Below are positions 8,531 to 15,973 of a stretch of 20,247 nt of DNA, one piece after another. The translations under genes were made by a program, and so were the position numbers. Source of the DNA: JBFJWU01 sp041623475 [NCBI: bacterium]. GTDB taxonomy: Bacteria; J088. Every line of letters starts with the position of its first letter. The stretch's first letter is position 1. The stretch covers positions 1 to 20,247 of the forward strand of contig JBFJWU010000011.1 of assembly GCA_041623475.1 (NCBI GenBank), in the 5' to 3' direction. The notes under the pieces are model-generated. The model worked only from the letters and a program-made list of their open reading frames with translations. It was not told where the DNA came from and searched no databases.

Positions 8531-9430
8531 ATGATCATCCAGAATCCGGGGCCATTGACGGACCACCTGACGTACGCAGGCAACCCTGCTGTATTGCTGT
8601 ACCTGTTGCGCGGCCGGAAAACCTGTCTGGTTGACGCCGGCATGACCGCCATGGGCCCCATGATCCGAACGGACCTGGATCGCTGGCTGGGTAAAGGTGA
8701 AGTGCTGGACTGGCACCTGCTGACCCACTCCCACTACGACCACATTGGCGGCACACCGTTTGTCCGGCACTACGCACCCAAGGTGCGAATTGGTGCGCAC
8801 CAGGCGCTTGCGGACACGGTCAACAAGGACAGCGCCGTCCAGTTGATCCGCAAACTGAACGAGACGGTCCTGGGTGGGCCGCCGCCGGATAATGTCCCCG
8901 ACCTGATCCCGTTTGAACCGTTCGCAGTTGACCGGATCCTGACCGATGGTGACCGCATCGACCTGGGCAATGGTGTCAAGGTTCATGTCATCGAGACCCC
9001 CGGACATACCCGCGATTCGCTGACCTTTCATATTCCCGCATCCAAAGCGGTTATCCTGGGCGAGGCCGCCGGTGTACCGGATATGAAGGGCCGAATCATG
9101 CCCGAGTTCCTGCAAAGCTACGACGCCTACATGGCCAGTATGGAAAAGCTGGCCACGCTGGACCTGGATTTCATCTGCCTGCCCCATAACTACGTATTGG
9201 CGGGGGACGAGGCTCGGACCTATGTCCGCCGATCGATTGCCGTGACAATCAGTTTTCGCGATGAACTGCTGCGCGAGCTGGATCGGCTCCACGGTGATCA
9301 GGATGCGGCCATGGACGCCCTGATGGACCGGATGTATACGTCCGACCACGGGCAGCCGCGCGACGCGTTTGCAATTAACCTGCGGGCAATGATTCGCACC
9401 ACCGCCCGCGAATTTCCCGTTCCGGCCTGA
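8531..9430 (+). CDS. Metallo-beta-lactamase-fold hydrolase
   Basis: A 299-residue cytoplasmic protein (no signal peptide) of the MBL/glyoxalase II-like superfamily. Zinc ligands: THSHYDH with H66, H68, D70 and H71; H159 in TPGHTRDS; H219 in CLPHN. The bridging acid, normally Asp, appears to be E178 in VILGEAAG. The C-terminal 70 residues (RRSIAVTISFRDELLRELDRL onward) are helical and may be a substrate-facing lid, as in MBL proteins that act on thioesters, lactones or phosphates. It begins 9 nt after the mlaD stop with no strong ribosome site, so it is probably the last gene of the mla operon. Whether it serves lipid transport, for example by hydrolysing a lipid product, cannot be told from sequence. 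Confidence 0.9.
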   Translation: MIIQNPGPLTDHLTYAGNPAVLLYLLRGRKTCLVDAGMTAMGPMIRTDLDRWLGKGEVLDWHLLTHSHYDHIGGTPFVRHYAPKVRIGAHQALADTVNKDSAVQLIRKLNETVLGGPPPDNVPDLIPFEPFAVDRILTDGDRIDLGNGVKVHVIETPGHTRDSLTFHIPASKAVILGEAAGVPDMKGRIMPEFLQSYDAYMASMEKLATLDLDFICLPHNYVLAGDEARTYVRRSIAVTISFRDELLRELDRLHGDQDAAMDALMDRMYTSDHGQPRDAFAINLRAMIRTTAREFPVPA

Positions 9431-9531
9431 TCAAACGGTCGATTTCGGTTCGAATTTTTTCGACATTACAGCCTGTAGAACCTCTGCACACCTGACTACG
9501 CTGTCAGTGAAACCTGCGGAAGGAGGCTCCA

Positions 9532-9759
9532 ATGGTCAATCTCGCGATCCGGGAACCAGAAGACAAACGGCGGATCAATGTTCGCGAACCGGCAGAAATG
9601 CGCTGGTGGGCAGAAAACCTGGGCAGCAATGTCGCAACACTGCGGCAGGCGGTCGATGAAGTGGGCGCAACGGCCCAGGCGGTCGAACGGTGGCTGCACC
9701 TGCAGCGACAGGTCAGGTCACGGTTGACCGGATGTCAGGCTGCTCGCGCCTGGTCATAG
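9532..9759 (+). CDS. DUF3606-family small protein
   Basis: A 75-residue protein with a textbook ribosome site (AAGGAGG, 9520-9526, 5 nt from the ATG). Residues about 13-55, with INVREPAEMRWWAENLG and LRQAVDEVGATAQAVERWL, match the DUF3606 pattern: short proteins with a conserved acidic or hydrophobic N-terminal stretch, a tryptophan, and a helix of alternating Val/Ala that resembles a small DNA- or partner-binding motif. Function is unknown. There is no signal peptide. The C-terminal 20 residues are atypical for the family and their DNA overlaps the 3' end of the convergent YhhN gene by 25 bp, so this tail may be an extension acquired when an earlier stop was lost. Confidence 0.8.
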   Translation: MVNLAIREPEDKRRINVREPAEMRWWAENLGSNVATLRQAVDEVGATAQAVERWLHLQRQVRSRLTGCQAARAWS

Positions 9760-10424
9760 GTGTCCGGGTCGGCGCTGCCCAGGATTCCCAGCGCGATCAG
9801 GATCTGCCCGCCGACATACGTCGGCCAGATAATCCACATCGCCAGGTCAAACGGATAGATAAACTTGTTGACCGCGATCACAGCATCAGAAAAAAGAAAC
9901 AGCGACGCGCCGGCAACGACCAGGGCATTGGGCCACTGCGCCCGCATTGCCGACACCGTCATGGTCGTCAAGGCGACGACATAGACCGGCACAGCGTACA
10001 GCAGGATCCCGTCCAGTAATCGGACCAGGATTCCCCCGATGACCCCGGCGGTCAAAATCACAGCAGCAATCTGGATGGTCCGGGTGACAGATGGTTCAGA
10101 GCCAGGCCTGGTCCTGAACGCCGCAATATACAACAGATGCCCGACAAAAAAGGCTGCCATTCCGGCAATAAACAGTCGATCCCGGTCGACGTCAAGGAAA
10201 ATGTCCCCGGCCCCGTGCGCCAGCAATCCCAGCGCCACCAGCCGGGCAACCCTGCGCGTGTCTGACCACAGGGCGAGACTCAGGAAAACCGCTGGCAGGA
10301 CCTTGACCACCCAGCTGCCGGGATACGGATGCCAGCCCAGCAATGCCCAGAAAACGATCGCGGCCACAGCCGCGGCAGCAGGCCACATCAATCCCTGACC
10401 GGTTCTGGCAATACTATTGACCAC
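9735..10424 (-). CDS. YhhN/TMEM86 family membrane protein (lysoplasmalogenase-like)
   Basis: A 229-residue integral membrane protein with seven to eight hydrophobic helices. The family pattern is visible: a first helix (AAAAVAAIVFWALLG), HGAGDIFLDVDRDRLFIAGMAAFFVGHLLYIAAF, with the conserved acidic D-F-L pair and H-L-Y-I, then GASLFLFSDAVIAVNKF with S-D, and a final IIWPTYVGGQILIALG. Characterised members cleave the vinyl ether bond of lysoplasmalogens; substrate use here is inferred. The GTG at 10424 gives 229 residues; an ATG 12 codons in (10388), preceded by CAGGGA, may be the true start and would remove the non-hydrophobic leader. It is convergent with the DUF3606 gene and divergent from the esterase lipoprotein. 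Its presence would suit an organism that makes or meets ether lipids. Confidence 0.85.
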   Translation of the reverse strand: MVNSIARTGQGLMWPAAAAVAAIVFWALLGWHPYPGSWVVKVLPAVFLSLALWSDTRRVARLVALGLLAHGAGDIFLDVDRDRLFIAGMAAFFVGHLLYIAAFRTRPGSEPSVTRTIQIAAVILTAGVIGGILVRLLDGILLYAVPVYVVALTTMTVSAMRAQWPNALVVAGASLFLFSDAVIAVNKFIYPFDLAMWIIWPTYVGGQILIALGILGSADPDTYDQARAA

Positions 10425-10459
10425 GGATCCAGCGTATCAGGAATAGCGGCGGCGGTGAC

Positions 10460-10465
10460 TATAAT
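10460..10465 (+). promoter_or_regulatory. Perfect TATAAT -10 box close to the esterase start
   Basis: TATAAT at 10460-10465 ends only 8 nt before the ATG at 10474. Transcription would begin around 10472-10473, so the mRNA would be leaderless or nearly so. No convincing -35 is present about 17 bp upstream, and no Shine-Dalgarno precedes the ATG, which agrees with a leaderless message. Confidence 0.45.
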
Positions 10466-10473
10466 GACCGATC

Positions 10474-12324
10474 ATGCGCCATAATCTTACGACAGTCTCG
10501 CTGGGTCTGGTTGCGTTCGCGTTCGCGGCCTGTTCGGACCCTGTTCCAGCTCCCGACCCGGTCCCGGCGGACCCCCGGGTGTTTCGCGCCGTCGCCGGTG
10601 TCAGCATGGGCGGATATGCCGCCGGGTATATCGGCACGCGCTTTGGCGACATGTTTGATACGGTTGGCATTCTTGGTGGTCCTGTCGACCTGGTCCACAC
10701 GGCCGATGTGATGCGCCGGGAAATGATTGGTGGATTTGTAACGTCAGAATCCGCGCAGCCATTTACGGCAGATGCCGTCAATATTGGGGTCGACGCCATC
10801 GGTGGGTTCAGCCGCACCGGATATGTCGAGATCTTTCGCGACTTTACTTTTGCGATCGGTAATGTCAATACCTACAACCCCGATAACACCTACTGGCCCC
10901 CGGGCGTGACCCTGGATCAGCCGGAAACGATTGCCGCCGCCCGCAATTGTGAGCAGCCGCTGCGACTGACCGATTTCGGCGATCGCGACTTCAATAATCC
11001 GGATTCGCCCTACTGCGCTGGCTACCCCGGGGCCGCATCGCCGGCGGCAAATGGTCTTTGGCCGGTGATCACCTATTGCGAGTCCGACGGAATCGAGCGG
11101 CCTCCATATGCGTATGTCACCCCGGACGATGCCCACGATCCGGTCGAAATCGGCCTGGCCGTTGACTGCAACGACAATGGCCAGCGGGATGAGGGCGAGC
11201 CGATTATCCGCCAGTTCCACGAACCCTGGTCTGATACAGGACGTGACGGCGTCTATTCAAAAGACGAGGCCGGCTATGATGCCGACGACAATCCGGACCC
11301 GGCCGGCGACGATTTCGACCCGTTTGCCAATCCCGATGGAACGGAAGGCAATTTGGCCTATGACACAGGAGAGCCGTACAAGGATACGGGCCTGGATGGA
11401 CTGGTCGGGCGCAGCAATCTGGTCGATGATCCGTACGAGGGCAATAACCGGTTTGACCGCAATCCCAGGTTTCCCGAACTGGACAAACGCAATCCCCGTC
11501 GATGTATGGAACTGTACGGGGCTGGCAGTCGGCGATACTACATCGATGCCGGTGTCCGGGACCCGTTTCGGTTCGACGGCGCCAGCCGGCGGTTTGTCCA
11601 GGCCATGGACCCGAACCAGCAGTTGACAACGTTTATCGCCGGTTTTCCGGCATTGGCCGACCGCTATGGGGCCGGACGTCTTGATCGGCTGGATTTGTCA
11701 GGACTGGCGACACCGCACCTGTATGTCGAGTACGGCGACAGGGCAATCACGGTCGACGAGGCAGTCGACCGCGGCGGCGACGGTGGACACGTGGGAACGC
11801 CGTTGCAGGCCGTCGAACGATTCGTTGCCTTGATGCAGTTCCTGGGTCATCGCTGGCAGGACGTACCGGTCGAGGTGGTCCCGTTCGAAACGCCGCTGTT
11901 CATTGAGTACGATTTTCAGTCCGACATACTGGGTACGGTCCGCGACCTGGTTGTCACGCCCCCGCCGGGATACGCGCCCGGGTCCGAGCGCTCCTATCCG
12001 GTCGTCTACCTTTTGCACGGGCACGGTATGACGCCTGACGATTTTGCAGCCGTTGGCGAAATTTTTGCGCTGATGATGGCCCAGGGCCACCTGACACCAA
12101 TGTTTCTCGTGTACCCCGACGGCCGTGGTGTCGGCGCGTCGCGCGGCAGTTTCTATGTCAACCACGCCGATGATTCAGGCCAGGACCCTTATCGCTATGC
12201 CGATTACCTGGTCCACGAAGTGATGCCGTTCGTCGAGCGGGCCTATCCCGTGTTGGCCGATGCGAATGACCACGCCAGCTACAGGCAGCCCGATTCCGGA
12301 TGCGTGACCGTGACGGACCCGTGA
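10474..12324 (+). CDS. Esterase-like lipoprotein with apparently permuted alpha/beta-hydrolase elements
   Basis: A 616-residue exported lipoprotein. A signal peptide (1-19) ends in the lipobox FAAC with C20, followed by a Pro/Asp-rich linker. Nearest the N terminus is the nucleophile elbow FRAVAGVSMGG (S44), then the helix and strand that follow it in esterase D-like folds (YIGTRFGDMFDTVGILGG). The middle has acidic calcium-type loops (DCNDNGQRDEGE 231-242; DTGRDG; DTGLDG; about 253-330). A strand LYVEYGD (to D422) and GGHVG with H439 look like the catalytic Asp/His side. Only then come YPVVYLLHGHG (508-518), YPDGRG and YADYLVHEVMPFVERAYPV (about 575-593), which normally precede the elbow. 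The two ends would join exactly where a standard esterase continues. Substrate is unknown. Downstream is a convergent lipoprotein gene. Confidence 0.8.
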   Translation: MRHNLTTVSLGLVAFAFAACSDPVPAPDPVPADPRVFRAVAGVSMGGYAAGYIGTRFGDMFDTVGILGGPVDLVHTADVMRREMIGGFVTSESAQPFTADAVNIGVDAIGGFSRTGYVEIFRDFTFAIGNVNTYNPDNTYWPPGVTLDQPETIAAARNCEQPLRLTDFGDRDFNNPDSPYCAGYPGAASPAANGLWPVITYCESDGIERPPYAYVTPDDAHDPVEIGLAVDCNDNGQRDEGEPIIRQFHEPWSDTGRDGVYSKDEAGYDADDNPDPAGDDFDPFANPDGTEGNLAYDTGEPYKDTGLDGLVGRSNLVDDPYEGNNRFDRNPRFPELDKRNPRRCMELYGAGSRRYYIDAGVRDPFRFDGASRRFVQAMDPNQQLTTFIAGFPALADRYGAGRLDRLDLSGLATPHLYVEYGDRAITVDEAVDRGGDGGHVGTPLQAVERFVALMQFLGHRWQDVPVEVVPFETPLFIEYDFQSDILGTVRDLVVTPPPGYAPGSERSYPVVYLLHGHGMTPDDFAAVGEIFALMMAQGHLTPMFLVYPDGRGVGASRGSFYVNHADDSGQDPYRYADYLVHEVMPFVERAYPVLADANDHASYRQPDSGCVTVTDP

Positions 12325-12440
12325 ATCAGATTGGACAGATCGCAAATTTTTTTGAAATCGGGAACCGTTTGCTGCCAGCGGTGTCGTAATTATTGAACGG
12401 ACGCGGGCCGAACAAGGCCTGCGGAAGGGCAAACAATAGC

Positions 12441-12471
12441 GCGAACGCCGGTTCGCGATTCAGCGAACCGG
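12441..12471. repeat. Overlapping inverted repeats (alternative hairpins)
   Basis: Three short segments compete: GCGAAC (12441-12446), CCGGTTCGC (12448-12456) and GCGAACCGG (12463-12471). The middle one can pair with the first (6 bp, 4-nt loop) or with the last (9 bp, 6-nt loop). A CCTGGGG/CCCCAGG stem (12481-12487 with 12510-12516) follows. The arrangement suggests structured RNA or a nested terminator region between the two convergent lipoprotein genes. No promoter for a separate RNA was recognised. Confidence 0.5.
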
Positions 12472-12522
12472 TATTTGGGTCCTGGGGAACGACCTCCTCC
12501 CCCATAGAACCCCAGGGTCCTG

Positions 12523-12556
12523 AAAACCCCGCTCGTAACCGGGCGGGGTTTTCTTT
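12523..12556. terminator. Bidirectional intrinsic terminator
   Basis: AAAACCCCGC (12523-12532) and GCGGGGTTTT (12543-12552) form a 10-bp stem with a 10-nt loop, then CTTTT. Because A runs precede and T runs follow the GC core, it can stop transcription on both strands: of the esterase lipoprotein from the left and of the TIGR02147-lipoprotein operon from the right, whose stop is 15 nt away. Confidence 0.85.
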
Positions 12557-12570
12557 TATCCTCGCTCGGG

Positions 12571-14886
12571 TTATTCGGTTGTACGCCAGGAACTGAATGC
12601 GGGTGTCGAGTCGGCAACGCCACCGCTGACCGCACGAACCAGCAGCGTGTGAATACCGTTGGACAATCCCGTAAGGGCCAGCGGCGAGTTGCACACAGAA
12701 AATGACGCGTTGTCCAACGAACACTCAAACCTGTCAATACTGCCGGCCGCAGCAAATCCGACGGTCACATCGCTGCCGGATTCCGGTGCCGGGGCAAGCT
12801 CGATGACTGTGTCCGGTCCCGCGTCGGTTCCGTCGGTGCCAATCAGCGTGTGCAGCAACTCCACATGGTTGCTGCCGTCGGACAACTCGATTGTGACATG
12901 GCCAGCGCCTGCAGCTACTGCCGGAATCGTCGCCGCCAGGCCGTTGCCGCCGGTGGTGATGGTCGTTCCATTGTAGGCCCAGGTAACGGTCAGGTCATCG
13001 GCTTCGGGATCATCGGCCAGGATCACAAACGATGCTGACTGGCCGGACTCGACATAATTGGGTCCTTTCAGTGATACGACAGGGGCCGCATTGGCCCATG
13101 TACCACCAAATGATTTTTCGGTTTTCAACCCATCCTCGTCCATGATGGTCACCGTCATCGTCTCGCCGGCGTCAGGCTCACCGCCGGTCCAGGTGCCTGT
13201 GATCGTCAGTTGGTGGGTGCCGTCGATTGGCACTTCTTCGGCACTGGTGTCCTCGATCTCGCCACTGCTTGTCGTCACGTCCCAGCGGATTCCTGGTCGA
13301 TCATCACGGGCAACGACCGTAAATTCGACCTGGCCTGATGGCCCCGGCTGGGTATCGGACAGGATTTCCTGGACAAACCATGGCGGCTGGCTTGCCGGAT
13401 CGATAACCAGGTCCACCCGCACACGTACGTCGTCTGCGCTGACCATTACCGGCGCGAATCGCTGTCCCCTGACCGCCGCAGCCTGCAGTTCATACACTGA
13501 ACTGCCATCCGTCTGCCAGGGTACCGGATCAAATTTGAAGAACCCCTCGGCACTGGGCCGTACGGCGAGTCCCAGTTCGGGGATACTGACCACGGTATCG
13601 GTTACGGGTGCGCGTTCAGCATCCAGCACAAACCCTTCGATAATGCCGGCATTGAGATCGAACTGCCGCTTTACCCGTCCACAGTGTTTTTCAGCATCCA
13701 ATGGTCCGCCATCTGGTCCAGTGTTCCAGTATCCGCTGGCCACGGTGTCCGGCAGCAGGAACGTTCCCCGGTCCGGAATACCCTCGGTCGGAAACTCCGG
13801 TAACAGCGGCCAGCGAACCGTACCCTGGTCGCCGTATTGCAGGTACAGTCTGATCTGGCGCTGGTTCCAGCCTGTTGCGACAACGGTTCCGTCAGCGGCA
13901 AGTGGCTGCGGTGGCGTTGCACCGGCATAGTCGGCACCCTCGACCACCAGGTTCAGGTATGGCAACAGCGCATTGTATGTCGGATCTGCCAGGTCTACGT
14001 CGACGGCCAGGCAGGCGTGATCGACCAGCGGTTTTTCGAGGTTCCACCACTGGCCGGATCCAGCCGTCCATTCCGCGTACCGAAATCCATTCTGGACAAC
14101 AACGATCGCGTCCTGTTCCGGGATCCACATCCCGACATCGGGATCCAGGCGTGACAGTTCGACGACGGTGCCCTCGGGCAATTCGGCCGCAAAGTCGTTG
14201 GCCAACCGCAGCTGGATCCGCGCGTCGCCGGCCAGTGTCTGGGCCGGCAACAGGAACTCGCCATTGTGAAAGGAAATATTCAGGGCCCCGAAACTGCGGG
14301 TCAAATCAGTCTGGTTTGGCGAATCGACACGCTGGGACGAAAAGCCTGCAGGAAACCCGGTCAGGTCACCATCGGCGACGGCCGGCAGCAACGACACCGT
14401 CAACCCAACCGTATCCAGGCCAGAATCGATGAATCCCGGCGGCAGGACCAGCGACGCCTCGTAATCGATATCGTCATCCAGGTTGATTCCCACAACCGCG
14501 CCGTCGGCGACGTTGACGTCTTGCATGTGCAGCGCCTGGACAAGATACGAAGTCAACAGGCGTGGACTGCCATTGCCGACCTGGACAATCGTTTCGACCG
14601 ATGGTGCATAACCGGGACGAAAGACAGTCACGACATCGGCATTGGCTGGAACCGGTGAGATCCGCCAGAAGCCGTCAGAATCGGTCGCCGCCGACTGGTT
14701 GCCCACCTGGACGATGGCGTTGGCCAGCGGCCCGGCAACCAGTCCGTCCCGGTCCAGCCCAATAACCCGTCCAGAGATGCCCGCGCGATCCGACAGTCCG
14801 TTGCCAACATCAACGATACTTCCCGGTTGGCTGTTGGTGCAGGCGGGCAGCGCCATAACCAGGATAATGGCAAGGACCCGGTTCAT
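12571..14886 (-). CDS. Large multidomain lipoprotein with carboxypeptidase-regulatory-like and Ig-like domains
   Basis: A 771-residue lipoprotein. Signal peptide MNRVLAIILVMALPAC with C16 as the lipidated cysteine. Residues about 36-118 form a CarboxypepD_reg-like beta-sandwich (ISGRVIGLD, AIVQVGNQSAATDSDGFWR). About 140-400 is a beta-rich region of unknown family with LVLPPGFID and a W-rich stretch. A second CarboxypepD_reg-like unit lies at about 413-492 (IIEGFVLDAERAPVTDTVVS, SAEGFFKF). Then two Ig/PKD-like units (about 503-600, 601-685), and a C-terminal Ig-like domain (about 690-765) with the FECSLD...VCNSPLALTGL pattern common in surface proteins. The ATG overlaps the stop of the upstream regulator gene (ATGA, 14886-14883), so the two are coupled. 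It probably acts as an adhesion or scaffold protein at the outer membrane or cell surface; no enzyme motif is seen. Confidence 0.88.
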   Translation of the reverse strand: MNRVLAIILVMALPACTNSQPGSIVDVGNGLSDRAGISGRVIGLDRDGLVAGPLANAIVQVGNQSAATDSDGFWRISPVPANADVVTVFRPGYAPSVETIVQVGNGSPRLLTSYLVQALHMQDVNVADGAVVGINLDDDIDYEASLVLPPGFIDSGLDTVGLTVSLLPAVADGDLTGFPAGFSSQRVDSPNQTDLTRSFGALNISFHNGEFLLPAQTLAGDARIQLRLANDFAAELPEGTVVELSRLDPDVGMWIPEQDAIVVVQNGFRYAEWTAGSGQWWNLEKPLVDHACLAVDVDLADPTYNALLPYLNLVVEGADYAGATPPQPLAADGTVVATGWNQRQIRLYLQYGDQGTVRWPLLPEFPTEGIPDRGTFLLPDTVASGYWNTGPDGGPLDAEKHCGRVKRQFDLNAGIIEGFVLDAERAPVTDTVVSIPELGLAVRPSAEGFFKFDPVPWQTDGSSVYELQAAAVRGQRFAPVMVSADDVRVRVDLVIDPASQPPWFVQEILSDTQPGPSGQVEFTVVARDDRPGIRWDVTTSSGEIEDTSAEEVPIDGTHQLTITGTWTGGEPDAGETMTVTIMDEDGLKTEKSFGGTWANAAPVVSLKGPNYVESGQSASFVILADDPEADDLTVTWAYNGTTITTGGNGLAATIPAVAAGAGHVTIELSDGSNHVELLHTLIGTDGTDAGPDTVIELAPAPESGSDVTVGFAAAGSIDRFECSLDNASFSVCNSPLALTGLSNGIHTLLVRAVSGGVADSTPAFSSWRTTE

Positions 14887-15761
14887 TTGTTCTCGTCAAA
14901 AGTCGTCACAGGAAATCCCTGGACATTGATCTGGACAACGACGTCGCCGTCATCTGTTTCCAATTCGGCAAACAGATCGCCGAGTTCCTGGCGCATACGA
15001 TGGAGCCGTTTCAGGATCCTGCGCATGCCCTTTGTCGTCACGCGACCGCTGACAACACCAAAGTTGCGGTCGTCCGGTGCCAGGGTCGAAATCGCCCAGC
15101 GGGCGGTCTCTGTCGCCTGGGCGTGATACCCTCGGACCATCGCGTGGTGGATTTCGTCCGGCGTCTCAATCCGGTGGACGGTTCGGCGAACATTGCCATC
15201 GTCGTCGGACTCGATCAACCCCAGTCGTTCGAGAATTTCCAACGCATCCCGTGCCTGGGCCGGCGTTACCGATGGCAGCAGGTTTGCCGAAATCCACCTT
15301 GGATCCGGCTGGAATTCCGGAAAACCGACCATTTCGTGGATCGCCAGGATATACCAGTTGGACAGGTAATCGAGATGATCGGCGGAGATCCGAAACTTTT
15401 CGCGAAACTTGGTCCGTCGGGCCAGCTTGCGCAGGTCTTTTTGCTTTTCGACGGGATCATCGGTGCGGTCCATCTTGATCAGCTTCTTCAGGAATCGGAT
15501 CTCGGCCACCGACAGACCAAGCGCCTTGCCGACTCCTTCGGCTGCATCGTGGCTGAGGTTACGCTTGCCCTTGAACACCATGTTCAGGAATGCTGGCGTT
15601 CCGGCGCCGGATTCATCTGCCAACCGCTGGAACGAATAGCGATCCGCCTGCGATTTGCGCCACGCATAGACATCGCGCAGGAATGCACGATAGTCGGTGT
15701 AATGTTCTACCGTTGGCCGGTCGGGGCGCCCCGGACCGCGGGGTTTTTGTTTTTTGCTCAC
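14883..15761 (-). CDS. TIGR02147 family regulator (DUF4423-type)
   Basis: A 292-residue cytoplasmic protein. It has the recognisable TIGR02147 layout: a basic N-terminal tail (KKQKPRGPGRPDRP), YTDYRAFLRDVYAWRK, a lambda-repressor-like helix-turn-helix (about 43-80: YSFQRLADESGAGTPAFLNMVFKGKRNLS), a helical central region, then LDYLSNWYILAIHEMV and a winged-helix-like part (AQARDALEILERLGLIE), ending VVQINVQGFPVT. These are paralog-rich putative regulators in Fibrobacter, Bdellovibrio and myxobacteria; targets are mostly unknown. GTG start at 15761 with GAGGT about 5 nt upstream. A promoter is visible at 15780-15809. Its position as first gene ahead of a coupled lipoprotein suggests it controls that lipoprotein, possibly by autoregulation. 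Confidence 0.88.
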   Translation of the reverse strand: MSKKQKPRGPGRPDRPTVEHYTDYRAFLRDVYAWRKSQADRYSFQRLADESGAGTPAFLNMVFKGKRNLSHDAAEGVGKALGLSVAEIRFLKKLIKMDRTDDPVEKQKDLRKLARRTKFREKFRISADHLDYLSNWYILAIHEMVGFPEFQPDPRWISANLLPSVTPAQARDALEILERLGLIESDDDGNVRRTVHRIETPDEIHHAMVRGYHAQATETARWAISTLAPDDRNFGVVSGRVTTKGMRRILKRLHRMRQELGDLFAELETDDGDVVVQINVQGFPVTTFDENK

Positions 15762-15779
15762 GGGTACCTCGCCACCTAT

Positions 15780-15809
15780 ATATTAACCGGATCCTGCAGT
15801 CGTCGTCAA
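15780..15809 (-). promoter_or_regulatory. Promoter of the TIGR02147-lipoprotein operon
   Basis: On the minus strand, TTGACG (15809-15804) and TAATAT (15785-15780) are separated by 18 bp. The start point would be near 15773, giving a leader of about a dozen nucleotides that still contains the GAGGT ribosome site. The surrounding DNA is distinctly AT-rich, including the run of T-rich sequence to 15895. I see no convincing plus-strand promoter for the RND gene in 15810-15973. Confidence 0.55.
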
Positions 15810-15973
15810 CAGGTTTTGTAATATCTGTTTGCTGGCAGTGGTTTAGTGTTTGTTTTATTTACACTTTTTGTGCCATGCCGTGTTTTTTTCGGGCCGGGCA
15901 CCGGGCTGGGCCAGGATCGGGACGTGCGCGGCCAAGCCATCATTTGCGCCAGCGGGCGTAAACTGTAGCGGCA

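Noticed and set aside
12393-12596. 67-codon frame in the structured gap
   Set aside because: It spans the hairpins and the terminator and has no ribosome site, so it is not likely to be translated.
13058-13930. 290-codon plus-strand frame opposite the large lipoprotein
   Set aside because: Serine/threonine/proline-rich shadow of a well-supported lipoprotein with signal peptide and Ig-like domains.
15000-15821. 273-codon plus-strand frame opposite the TIGR02147 gene
   Set aside because: Shadow frame; the minus strand carries a recognisable regulator, promoter and ribosome site.
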